NCBI GenBank assembly: GCA_029053015.1
Contig: JAIDHX010000001.1
Span: forward strand, 1 to 64,000
Reading direction: 5' to 3'
Origin: Lachnospiraceae bacterium
GTDB lineage: Bacteria > Bacillota > Clostridia > Lachnospirales > Lachnospiraceae
Length of the DNA stretch: 64,000 nucleotides
Positions 54,100 to 62,906 of this stretch are shown here, piece after piece. The position numbers and the translations under genes are program-made. Under the pieces are notes generated by a model that was given only the letters and a program-made list of their open reading frames with translations, did no database searches and was not told the origin of the DNA. The stretch's first letter is position 1, and each line of letters starts with the position of its first letter.

Positions 54100-56904
54100 A
54101 TGCAGGAAGAAAAAAAGGGAGGAGCGCTGCGGGAGCTGGCGCCCTTTTGCAGAAAGGCAGCGGCAGACGGCGCTGTGTTATTAAAAAATGAAGGCGGTAT
54201 GCTGCCGATTACCAAAGAGGACAAGGTGGCCGTTTTCGGCAGGTGCCAGATAAATTACTATAAGAGCGGAACAGGTTCCGGCGGTCTGGTAAACGTGGAA
54301 TATACCACCAATTTAATTGACGGTCTCCGGCAGTATCAATGGGTACAGTTGAACGAGAAACTGGCTGAAATTTATGAATCGTGGACAGCGGCGCATCCTG
54401 CCGATACGGGAAGCGGCGAATGGGCGTCGGAGCCTTGGAATCAGAACGAGATGCCGCTTGACGATGCGCTGGTAAAAGAAGCGGCAGCCGTTTCTGACAA
54501 GGCAGTTATCGTACTGGGAAGGACGGCAGGGGAGGACAGGGACAATGCGGACGTTGCCGGCAGTTACAGGCTGACAGAGGACGAAATTGCCATGATTTCT
54601 CTTGTGACAGAATATTTTTCGGATGTGGCGCTAGTCTTTAATGTGTCCAATATTATCGACATGTCATGGACAACGGCGGATTGGTGCCACGGGTCTGTCA
54701 AAGCGCTGCTCTATACGTGGCACGGCGGCATGGAGGGCGGCAATGCGGCGGCGGATGTGCTTGTGGGGGCGGTATCGCCGTCGGGACATCTGACGGACAC
54801 GATTGCCCGCTCCATAGAGGATTATCCGGCCCATGCCAATTACGGCAGCGACATACGCAATTTTTATGAAGAAGATATCTACGTGGGCTACCGTTATTTT
54901 GAAACTTTTTGTCCGGAAAAGGTGCTCTATCCCTTTGGATTCGGTTTATCCTACACAACCTTTTCGTGGGAGCCGACGGAAGCTGTCGTGACGGGAAACG
55001 CAGAGGAAAGCTGTGTGGAGTTTCAGGTAAAGGTAGAAAATACGGGCGCATATGCGGGCAGGGAAGTGCTTCAGGTATACGTGGAAGCGCCGCAGGGCCT
55101 GTTGGGAAAAGCAAGCAGGGTGCTGGCGGCGTTTGCCAAGACGAAGCTGCTTGCCACAGGAGAGTCGCAGGTGTTGGATTTTCACATTCCGGTAAAAAGG
55201 TTTGCGTCCTATGATGACGGCGGCATGACAGGCAATAAGTCCTGCTTCGTGCTGGAGGCGGGGGCTTACCGCTTTTTTGTGGGCGTTGACTGCCGCAGGA
55301 CAAAAGAGGTCTTTGGAAAAGACGGCAAGGCGCCTTTCGCACCAAAGAAGCTTCTCATTACGGAGCGTCTGCATGAGGCGGCAGCGCCGGTGAGAAGTTT
55401 TCGCAGGATAAAGCCTGCTCTGCGGGAGGACGGGACCTATGAAGCAGCATATGAGGATGTTCCCCTGCGCACCATCGATTTGGAAAGAAGAATACTGGAA
55501 AATCTGCCGGACGAACTGTCGGCTGCAGGAGAAAAAGAGATTCTGTTTGGCGATGTCCTTGCGGGCAGGGCTTCCCTGGAGGCGTTTACGGCACAGCTTT
55601 CCCTGGAGGAACTTGCGGTTATCGTGCGGGGCGAGGGTATGTGCAATGCCAGAGTGACGTCCGGGACCGCGGCAGCCTTCGGCGGGGTGAGTGACGAGTT
55701 GGCGGCAAGGGGAGTTCCGGCAGGCTGTGCGGCAGACGGACCTTCCGGCATCCGCATGGATACGGGAGAAAAGGCGACGCAGATCCCGGGTGGTACGCTG
55801 CTCGCATGCAGCTTTGACGAGGCGCTGGTAGAAGAATTGTTTTATCTGGAAGGACAGGAGCTTTGTCTGAACGAGGTGGATACGCTGCTGGGACCCGGGA
55901 TGAATATTCACAGGCATCCTTTAAACGGCAGGAATTTTGAATATTTTTCAGAAGACCCCTATGTGACGGGTGCGATTGCGGCGGCATGTGAGCGCGGCAT
56001 GGGAAGAGCCGGTGTGACGGGAACCATGAAGCATTTTGCCTGCAACAATCAGGAACAGGCGCGCCACAGAGTAGACGCCGCGGTATCGGAAAGGGCGCTA
56101 CGTGAGATTTATTTAAAAGGTTTTGAGATGGCGGTAAAGGAGGGCGGCGGCAGAGCGGTGATGACCACCTACAATCCCATGAACGGCTACCAGAATGCTA
56201 CAAATTATGATTTGAATACCGTTATTTTAAGGGAAGAATGGGGCTATACAGGGTTGGTGATGACGGACTGGTGGGCCGGTTTAAACGACGTGGTAAACGG
56301 CGGCGAGGCAAACTTGCTGGATATGCGTTCCATGGTGCGTGCCCAGAATGATGTCTATATGGTAGTAAACAATAATGGCGCAGTCATTAATGCAAGAGGC
56401 GACAACATACTGCGCGCAGTGGAGGAAGGGAACCTGACAAAGGGAGAACTGCAGCGTTGTGTCATGAATATTTTACGGTTTCTGCTTGCTTCTCCGGCGG
56501 CAAAACGGGAAGTCAGAGTAGAGCAGCCTGTAGTGTTACAACCGCTTGGAACAGCGGAAGCGGCAGAAAAGGCATCTGTGAGGAAGGTGGAGGCGGCGTC
56601 CGGACTGATAGACCTTACCGGAGAGCGGGCGGAAAAAGAAAAAGTATTGATAAATGTGGAACATGACGGTTTGTACGGCATCAACGTGACGCTTAAGTCG
56701 GGAAAAAGCAGCAGGGCGCAAATGCTCTGCAAACTTAGCCTAAACGGCGAAAAAGCGGGCATGATACAGACCAACGGCACCAGAGGAAACCACTATATAC
56801 AACGGATATGCAAAGCCGTGCTATCTAAAGGCTTGTATGAACTGTCCGTGGAACACATTAAGCCCGGTATTGACCTGCTGTCCGTGCAGTTCGTGGAGTT
56901 ATGA
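54100..56904 (+). CDS. GH3 beta-glucosidase, permuted domain order
   Basis: 934 residues without a signal peptide, so cytosolic. The usual C-terminal half comes first (GAVLLKNEGGMLPI, glucan-binding-type sandwich), then a fibronectin-III-like domain, then the TIM-barrel half with KHFACNN and the nucleophile Asp723 in LVMTDWW. The same swapped order is known in beta-glucosidases of Ruminococcus albus and Butyrivibrio. It would split imported cello-oligosaccharides, complementing the phosphorylase. GGGAGG lies eight bases before the chosen ATG; the frame extends upstream into the MATE gene. Confidence 0.92.
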   Translation: MQEEKKGGALRELAPFCRKAAADGAVLLKNEGGMLPITKEDKVAVFGRCQINYYKSGTGSGGLVNVEYTTNLIDGLRQYQWVQLNEKLAEIYESWTAAHPADTGSGEWASEPWNQNEMPLDDALVKEAAAVSDKAVIVLGRTAGEDRDNADVAGSYRLTEDEIAMISLVTEYFSDVALVFNVSNIIDMSWTTADWCHGSVKALLYTWHGGMEGGNAAADVLVGAVSPSGHLTDTIARSIEDYPAHANYGSDIRNFYEEDIYVGYRYFETFCPEKVLYPFGFGLSYTTFSWEPTEAVVTGNAEESCVEFQVKVENTGAYAGREVLQVYVEAPQGLLGKASRVLAAFAKTKLLATGESQVLDFHIPVKRFASYDDGGMTGNKSCFVLEAGAYRFFVGVDCRRTKEVFGKDGKAPFAPKKLLITERLHEAAAPVRSFRRIKPALREDGTYEAAYEDVPLRTIDLERRILENLPDELSAAGEKEILFGDVLAGRASLEAFTAQLSLEELAVIVRGEGMCNARVTSGTAAAFGGVSDELAARGVPAGCAADGPSGIRMDTGEKATQIPGGTLLACSFDEALVEELFYLEGQELCLNEVDTLLGPGMNIHRHPLNGRNFEYFSEDPYVTGAIAAACERGMGRAGVTGTMKHFACNNQEQARHRVDAAVSERALREIYLKGFEMAVKEGGGRAVMTTYNPMNGYQNATNYDLNTVILREEWGYTGLVMTDWWAGLNDVVNGGEANLLDMRSMVRAQNDVYMVVNNNGAVINARGDNILRAVEEGNLTKGELQRCVMNILRFLLASPAAKREVRVEQPVVLQPLGTAEAAEKASVRKVEAASGLIDLTGERAEKEKVLINVEHDGLYGINVTLKSGKSSRAQMLCKLSLNGEKAGMIQTNGTRGNHYIQRICKAVLSKGLYELSVEHIKPGIDLLSVQFVEL

Positions 56905-56931
56905 GATGTGTGCGCGCTTCAGTGTGATTTG

Positions 56932-58245
56932 TCATGGCTTTCCGATTTTTTTGAACAGCACCCAGAGGCAGAGGACATTCGGCAGAACCATAACGGCGTT
57001 GATAAGATCGGTAAAGCTCCATACAAGCTGCATGGGGATGATAGCGCCTATGTAAATCATGACGATATAAACGAGTTGATACGAGCGGATGCCTGATTCT
57101 CCAAACAGGTAGACCGCTCCTTTTTCGCCCAAATAGCACCAGCCAACCAGAGTGGCAAGGGCAAAGGCGATTAGGGAGAGCGTTAAAAAGGTATTTCCGC
57201 CAAAGGGCAGAAAGGCGAAGGCTGCGCTTGTAAGTCCTGCGTCGGTATAGCCCTTTGTGCTGCCCGGGTGTGCCAGTATGCTGCTGATGATGGTGAAGCC
57301 GGTCAGCGTGCACATCACAATGGTATCCCAGAATACGGCGGTCATGGAGACAAGCGCCTGTTTGACAGGATTTTGAACATTGGAGGAGCCGGCTGCAATG
57401 GCGGCAGTTCCGATACCCGCTTCGTTGGTGAACAGTCCCCTTGCGATGCCGAAACGCGCGGCCACCAAAAAGGTACTTCCCACAAAACCGCCGGCGGCAG
57501 CACGTCCGGTGAAGGCGGCGGAAAGGACAAGGGCGAGGGAGGGCGCAAGGAAAGCGCGGTTCTGCCACAAAAGATAGAGGCAGGCGCCCATGTAGAGAAA
57601 GCTTAAGGGCGGCACCATACGGGTACAGAAGCTGCCGATGCTGCCAACGCCGCCGAGTATGACCATTCCGGTCAATACAGCCGCAGCCATGCCGATGATA
57701 TGAGGGGAAAGATGCCAGGTAGAGTAGGCGGCATCTGCGATGGCGGAGGACTGGGTGGTGCAGCCTGCGCCGATGGCGGCACACACGATGCAGAAGGCGT
57801 AAAATTTTCCGAGCAGCCTGCTTTTCAGTCCCTGCTCCAGCACATACATGGGACCGCCCGCTGCGGTTCCGTCAGATTGTCTTTTCCGGTAGACGCAGCT
57901 TAAATAACATTCCGCATAGGCGGTTGCCATGCCGAAAAGCCCGGTCAAAAAGCACCAGAAGAGGGCGCCGGGACCGCCCAAAGCGATGGCGGTGGAGATG
58001 CCGACGATATTGCCGGTGCCGAGCGTTGCCGCCAGCGTGGTTGCCAGTGTGGCAAAGCCGCTCATGCCTTTTTCTCCGGTTTTCTTTCCGGAAGAAACAG
58101 AGGCGCGTATGGCGCGGAAGGTCAGCCGCTGCGGAAACAGCCGGACGGTAAAAAAGAGATGGGTTGCCGCAAGAAGCAGAATGATGGGACCATTCCACAG
58201 AAAAGCGTTTATTTTTTCTAAAAATGCAAAAAGGGAAGCAGCCAT
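56932..58245 (-). CDS. Sodium:alanine/glycine symporter (AGCS family)
   Basis: Membrane carrier importing alanine or glycine with Na+. 437 residues, eleven or so membrane segments. Family signatures ATTLAATLGTGNIVGISTAIALGGPGA and GLFGMATAYAE, and later GLFTNEAGIGTAAIAAGS, are present. Convergent with the GH3 gene. Not linked to a regulator or riboswitch that I can see. Confidence 0.92.
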   Translation of the reverse strand: MAASLFAFLEKINAFLWNGPIILLLAATHLFFTVRLFPQRLTFRAIRASVSSGKKTGEKGMSGFATLATTLAATLGTGNIVGISTAIALGGPGALFWCFLTGLFGMATAYAECYLSCVYRKRQSDGTAAGGPMYVLEQGLKSRLLGKFYAFCIVCAAIGAGCTTQSSAIADAAYSTWHLSPHIIGMAAAVLTGMVILGGVGSIGSFCTRMVPPLSFLYMGACLYLLWQNRAFLAPSLALVLSAAFTGRAAAGGFVGSTFLVAARFGIARGLFTNEAGIGTAAIAAGSSNVQNPVKQALVSMTAVFWDTIVMCTLTGFTIISSILAHPGSTKGYTDAGLTSAAFAFLPFGGNTFLTLSLIAFALATLVGWCYLGEKGAVYLFGESGIRSYQLVYIVMIYIGAIIPMQLVWSFTDLINAVMVLPNVLCLWVLFKKIGKP

Positions 58246-58318
58246 GCATAACCTCGGTTTTTTGCGGATTACTATAATATATAGAGGAAAGTTTTAGAAA
58301 ATGTTTATAATTTTCTTA

Positions 58319-58346
58319 TTGCATTTAGTGTTCTCTGTGTTATAGT
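58319..58346 (+). promoter_or_regulatory. Promoter of clpB
   Basis: TTGCAT (58319-58324), 16-base spacer, TATAGT (58341-58346). No CIRCE or CtsR heptad operator is visible around it. Confidence 0.55.
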
Positions 58347-58377
58347 ATCAATAGAACAAGGAAAGGAGGCTATTACA

Positions 58378-60960
58378 ATGAATATTTCAAAATTCACGCA
58401 GAAGTCCATGGAAGCCGTGGAGGGCTGCCAGAAGCTGGCTTATGAATATGGGAATCAGGAAATAGAACAGGAGCATTTGCTCTATAGCCTTTTAACCATA
58501 GAAGACAGTCTGATTTTAAAACTGATCGAAAAAATGGAGATTCATAAGGAGCACTTTCTCGGACGTGTCGAGGAAGCGCTGCAAAAGAGGGTCAAGGTGC
58601 GGGGCGGCGAGCTGCATGTGGGTGCTGATTTAAACAAGGCGCTTTTGTCCGCTGAGGATGAGGCGAAGCGGCTGGGGGACGAGTATGTCTCTGTGGAGCA
58701 TCTCTTCCTTTCCATGCTGCAGAATCCGAATAAAGCCATCAAGGAAATTTTCCGGGAGTACGGCATCACCAGAGAGCGTTTTCTGCAGGCGCTTTCCACC
58801 GTGAGGGGCAATCAGAGAGTCACCAGCGACAATCCGGAGGCGACCTACGACACGCTGGCAAAATACGGACAGGAGCTTGTGGAAAAGGCAAGGGAGCAGA
58901 AGCTTGACCCCGTGATTGGGCGCGACGGCGAAATCCGCAACATTATCCGTATCCTCTCCCGAAAGACCAAAAACAATCCGGTGCTTATCGGGGAACCGGG
59001 CGTCGGCAAAACGGCGGTGGTAGAGGGACTGGCACAGCGTATCGTGCGGGGCGACGTGCCGCAGGGACTGAAGGACAAAAAGATTTTTGCGCTGGATATG
59101 GGAGCACTGGTTGCAGGCGCCAAGTACCGGGGCGAATTTGAAGAACGTTTAAAGGCGGTGCTGGAGGAGGTCAAAAAGAGCGACGGACAGATTATCCTCT
59201 TTATAGACGAGCTGCATACCATTGTGGGCGCGGGCAAGACGGACGGCGCGCTGGATGCCGGCAATATGTTAAAGCCCATGCTGGCAAGGGGTGAGCTGCA
59301 CTGCATCGGCGCGACAACTCTTGACGAGTACCGGCAGTATATTGAAAAGGATGCGGCATTGGAGCGGCGTTTTCAGCCGGTTATGGTGGATGAGCCTACC
59401 GTGGAGGACACGGTCTCTATTCTGCGCGGTTTAAAGGAGCGGTATGAGGTATATCACGGCGTGAAAATCATGGACAATGCCCTTGTGAGTGCGGCCATTT
59501 TATCCAACCGCTATATCACGGACCGTTTTCTGCCGGACAAAGCGATTGATTTGGTGGACGAGGCCTGCGCGTTGATTAAGACGGAGCTTGACTCCATGCC
59601 CACCGAGCTGGACGAACTGCAGAGGAAAATTATGCAGCTTGAGATAGAAGAAGCCGCGCTGAAAAAGGAAGATGACCGTCTCAGTCAAGACCGCTTGGGC
59701 AGCCTGCAGAAGGAGCTTGCGGAGCTGAAGGAAGAGTTTGCAGGCAAAAAGGCACAGTGGGACAATGAAAAGGCTTCCGTAGACAGGCTTTCCAAGCTGC
59801 GCGAGGAGATAGAAGAAATAAACGGGCAGATTCAGATTGCACAGCGGGAGGGCAATCTGGAAAAGGCGGCAGAGCTTTCCTACGGGAAGATGCCGGCGCT
59901 GAAAAAGCAGTTGGAGATGGAAGAGGAGCAGATAAGAAGCACGGAGCTTTCTCTTGTACATGAGAGTGTATCGGAGGAGGAAATTGCCCGCATTGTATCC
60001 CGCTGGACAGGGATTCCCGTGACAAAGCTGACGGAGAGCGAGCGGAACAAGACGCTGCACCTGGACGCAGAGCTGCACAGAAGCGTCGTGGGACAGGACG
60101 AGGGCGTGACAAAGGTGTCAGAAGCGATTATACGCTCCAAGGCGGGGATTAAAGACCCGTCAAAACCGATTGGCTCCTTCCTGTTTTTGGGACCTACCGG
60201 CGTGGGCAAGACAGAGCTTGCCAAGTCCCTTGCCAGAGCGCTCTTTGATGATGAAAACAATATGGTGCGTATCGATATGAGCGAATATATGGAGAAATAT
60301 GCGGTATCCCGCCTGATTGGAGCGCCTCCCGGATATGTGGGCTATGAGGAGGGTGGACAGTTGACTGAAGCAGTCAGAAGAAAGCCTTACTCGGTTGTGC
60401 TCTTTGATGAGATTGAAAAGGCGCATCCCGATGTGTTTAACGTGCTTTTACAGGTGTTGGACGACGGACGTATCACGGACTCGCAGGGGCGCACTGTGGA
60501 TTTCAAGAATACAATCCTCATTATGACTTCCAATATCGGTGCACAGTATCTGCTTGACGGTATCAGCGGGGACGGCAGTATTCTGCCGCAGGCAGAGGAG
60601 CGGGTGATGGAGGACTTGCGCAGATCCTTCCGCCCTGAATTTTTAAACCGTCTCGATGAGACCATACTCTTTAAGCCGCTGACGAAGGACAATATCGGCA
60701 GCATCGTAAATCTGATTATGGCGGATTTAAACAGGCGGCTGTCCGACAGAGAACTGCATGTGGTTTTAAGCGACGATGCAAAGCAGTTTATTGTGGACAA
60801 TGCTTATGAACCGGTTTATGGTGCAAGACCGTTGAAGCGCTATATCCAGAAATATGTAGAGACGCTCTCTGCCAAGCTGATACTTGCCGGTGAGGTAGGC
60901 GAAGGCGATACGATACGGATAGAGCTTGAGAACGGCGCTCTCACTGCGCGAGCAGAATAG
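58378..60960 (+). CDS. clpB: ClpB disaggregase
   Basis: Hexameric AAA+ chaperone that pulls proteins out of aggregates together with DnaK. 860 residues, full length. Clp N-domain repeats (1-145), AAA1 with Walker [10 protein letters not shown] near 206, the coiled middle domain (about 400-520), AAA2 with GPTGVGKTE near 606, and a C-terminal small domain. The middle domain distinguishes it from ClpA and ClpC. AAAGGAGG precedes the start. Overlaps the convergent degV gene by 20 bases. Confidence 0.96.
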   Translation: MNISKFTQKSMEAVEGCQKLAYEYGNQEIEQEHLLYSLLTIEDSLILKLIEKMEIHKEHFLGRVEEALQKRVKVRGGELHVGADLNKALLSAEDEAKRLGDEYVSVEHLFLSMLQNPNKAIKEIFREYGITRERFLQALSTVRGNQRVTSDNPEATYDTLAKYGQELVEKAREQKLDPVIGRDGEIRNIIRILSRKTKNNPVLIGEPGVGKTAVVEGLAQRIVRGDVPQGLKDKKIFALDMGALVAGAKYRGEFEERLKAVLEEVKKSDGQIILFIDELHTIVGAGKTDGALDAGNMLKPMLARGELHCIGATTLDEYRQYIEKDAALERRFQPVMVDEPTVEDTVSILRGLKERYEVYHGVKIMDNALVSAAILSNRYITDRFLPDKAIDLVDEACALIKTELDSMPTELDELQRKIMQLEIEEAALKKEDDRLSQDRLGSLQKELAELKEEFAGKKAQWDNEKASVDRLSKLREEIEEINGQIQIAQREGNLEKAAELSYGKMPALKKQLEMEEEQIRSTELSLVHESVSEEEIARIVSRWTGIPVTKLTESERNKTLHLDAELHRSVVGQDEGVTKVSEAIIRSKAGIKDPSKPIGSFLFLGPTGVGKTELAKSLARALFDDENNMVRIDMSEYMEKYAVSRLIGAPPGYVGYEEGGQLTEAVRRKPYSVVLFDEIEKAHPDVFNVLLQVLDDGRITDSQGRTVDFKNTILIMTSNIGAQYLLDGISGDGSILPQAEERVMEDLRRSFRPEFLNRLDETILFKPLTKDNIGSIVNLIMADLNRRLSDRELHVVLSDDAKQFIVDNAYEPVYGARPLKRYIQKYVETLSAKLILAGEVGEGDTIRIELENGALTARAE

Positions 60961-61810
60961 AAACGCCGATTCCGCAAGCGCCTACGCCGACATGGCAGGC
61001 GATGCTGCAGGAAAGAGGAGAATAATAGACGGAGGCATGGGGAAATTCAGACTGAACCAGGCTGCGCCATGCCTCTGCTTCCTCTTCTGTTTCAAAGGTG
61101 CCGGCGGTTGCAAACCGAAATCTGTCGGCAGGTACATCTGCAAAGCGTGTTGCGATATCCTGCTTTAGCGCTTCTATCATTTTTCGCTCACTCTGTTTCA
61201 TTCCTCTTACTTTCGCAAACAAATCCAGCTTGTCGCCCTGAATTGTCAATACAGGCTTAATATTTAAGATGCCTGCGATGGCGGCTGCTGAGGCGGTGAT
61301 ACGTCCGCTCTTCTTTAGATATTCCAGAGAATTGACTGTAATATAGATACTTGCGTCGTAGGCGGAAGCTTCCAGCCGCGCCTTGATTTCTTTGGCAGGG
61401 GTGCCGTTGTCTGCAAGTCTTTTGGCGTCATATACAGATTCCATCAAGGTGACGGAAATTCGGTGATTGTCCACGACAAACACTTTTCCTTTATAGTCTG
61501 TGGCAAGCTGCATGGCGTTCTCACAGGAGCCGCTCAGGCTGCTTGACATGGGAATATAGACAATTTCATCATAACCGTCCTGAAAAACAGTGTCCCACAG
61601 ACTGATAATGCTGCCGGGGGAGGGCTGGGAGGAGGAAACCTCCCTGTGGTTATTCATTGCTTCATATAATCCGGCGTTGGCGATATCCTCACCTTCCAGA
61701 TAACAATTATCTTCTACAATGACGGGCATCGGGAGCACATAAATTCCCTTTCTTTTGCCTTCCTCTACCGTGATTCCACTGTTGGTATCTGTTACAACTG
61801 CTGTTCTCAT
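60941..61810 (-). CDS. DegV-family fatty-acid-binding protein
   Basis: 289 residues. N-terminal VVTDTNSGI and the [11 protein letters not shown] motif shape the lipid-binding pocket of DegV/FakB proteins, which hand fatty acids to the kinase FakA for phospholipid synthesis. GAAAGGAACC precedes the ATG. It diverges from the TetR regulator across a 530-base region rich in palindromes. Confidence 0.9.
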   Translation of the reverse strand: MRTAVVTDTNSGITVEEGKRKGIYVLPMPVIVEDNCYLEGEDIANAGLYEAMNNHREVSSSQPSPGSIISLWDTVFQDGYDEIVYIPMSSSLSGSCENAMQLATDYKGKVFVVDNHRISVTLMESVYDAKRLADNGTPAKEIKARLEASAYDASIYITVNSLEYLKKSGRITASAAAIAGILNIKPVLTIQGDKLDLFAKVRGMKQSERKMIEALKQDIATRFADVPADRFRFATAGTFETEEEAEAWRSLVQSEFPHASVYYSPLSCSIACHVGVGACGIGVSILLAQ

Positions 61811-61880
61811 AATGTATTGGTTCCTTTCAGGTGTCGATTACTTAGACAATTGAGAAATTCAAAAAGCATACGGTCGTCAT

Positions 61881-62032
61881 TGCGTACATTGTATATTCCA
61901 ACGCAAACGCGCTTTCGCTCCAAGCCAGCCGTAGCGGTACGTAAGCTGCCAAAATATGGCGCAAGTCATGCGGGCATGACTTTGGTACCGACGGCCGGCA
62001 AGGGTCTGCTTATGGAATATACAATGTGCGCA
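61881..62032 (+). repeat. Core-in-palindrome repeat, copy C
   Basis: Arms TGCG(T)ACATTGTATATTCCA (61881-61900) and its inverted partner (62013-62032, one mismatch), extended by GCAAAC / GTCTGC, enclose the core GCGCTTTCGCTC (61909-61920), 13 bases, GCGGTAC (61934-61940), a GCCA...TGGC stem, a second stem and GGTACCG (61984-61990). The same core as copies A and B, about 9.5 kb away. Confidence 0.8.
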
Positions 62033-62093
62033 ATTCGGAACCGACAAACGGGAATTTCGCAAATGCCTGATCATTACTTGGTAAAAAACAACG

Positions 62094-62109
62094 TGAAACA
62101 ACTGTATCA
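62094..62109. promoter_or_regulatory. TetR operator candidate 1
   Basis: TGAAACA-ac-TGTATCA, an imperfect palindrome identical to the one at 62257-62272. Both lie upstream of the tetR-type gene. Confidence 0.45.
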
Positions 62110-62138
62110 CATCGGAAGAAAACTGGCAAGGGGCGCAC

Positions 62139-62167
62139 ATGATACAAAAAACCTTGTTTTGTATCAT
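62139..62167. promoter_or_regulatory. TGATACA palindrome in the degV-tetR interval
   Basis: Perfect 11-bp arms ATGATACAAAA / TTTTGTATCAT around seven bases. It uses the same half-site TGATACA/TGTATCA as the two operator candidates. It could instead be a terminator-like stem. Confidence 0.45.
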
Positions 62168-62256
62168 ATTTAATAGGATTGCATTTTTACTCTGCACAGA
62201 TAGTAACATGAATATTGTCAGGATTGACAAAGCTTTTAAAGCATGTTAAAACAATG

Positions 62257-62272
62257 TGAAACAACTGTATCA
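62257..62272. promoter_or_regulatory. TetR operator candidate 2
   Basis: Second copy of TGAAACA-ac-TGTATCA, 68 bases before the regulator's ATG, where a repressor could autoregulate. Confidence 0.45.
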
Positions 62273-62339
62273 TATATGGACGCAGGAGTTGATTTATAAG
62301 TATTTCACAACGTAAACATTGCGGAAAGGAAAAGCAGAT

Positions 62340-62906
62340 ATGGATAAGCGGAAGGAAGAGAATATTCGGGTCAAAAAAAGTATCACGGAGGCTTTGTTTA
62401 AGTTGATGCATGAGAAAAGCTTTTCGGATATTTCCATTACGGAAATTATCCGTTCTGCAAAGGTGGCAAGAGCTTCTTTCTATCGAAACTATGACTCCAA
62501 AGAGAATGTGCTTTTGACGCTGATTGAAAATATACTGGAGCAGTTCCGTTCTGGCATTGACTGCAATGAGGACAATTATTATACCTATCAAAATGTCTAC
62601 AACAGCTTTGCCTACTTTAAAAAGTACGGGGATTTTCTGGTGGATTTGTATTTGTTTGGTTACGGCTCCATCCTGTTGGAAAAGCTGAACCAGTTCCATG
62701 AAGAGGTCGCCGGCACTATGCCGAACAGTTCGATTGAGCGGTACAAGCTTTATATGTACATGGGCGCCCTGTTTAACACAGCGATTATATGGGTTCAGAA
62801 CGGCGCGAAGGAGAGTATTGAGGATATCACGGATATCTTCTGCAGGACATGCGGCATCCCTGCCGTCAATACTCCTCACGCAGCAAAAAATCCGCCAAAT
62901 GCATGA
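62340..62906 (+). CDS. TetR/AcrR-family regulator
   Basis: 188 residues. Helix-turn-helix in ITEALFKLMHEKSFSDISITEIIRSAKVARASFYRNYDSKENVL, then an all-helical ligand domain. Resembles the DhaS-like TetR subgroup. GGAAAGGA lies about ten bases before the ATG at 62340. Divergent from degV and preceded by repeated palindromes. Its last 41 bases overlap the convergent ATPase gene. Confidence 0.9.
   Translation: MDKRKEENIRVKKSITEALFKLMHEKSFSDISITEIIRSAKVARASFYRNYDSKENVLLTLIENILEQFRSGIDCNEDNYYTYQNVYNSFAYFKKYGDFLVDLYLFGYGSILLEKLNQFHEEVAGTMPNSSIERYKLYMYMGALFNTAIIWVQNGAKESIEDITDIFCRTCGIPAVNTPHAAKNPPNA

Noticed and set aside
58246..58377. CIRCE or CtsR operator before clpB
   Set aside because: Neither the TTAGCACTC inverted repeat nor the GGTCAAA heptads are present.
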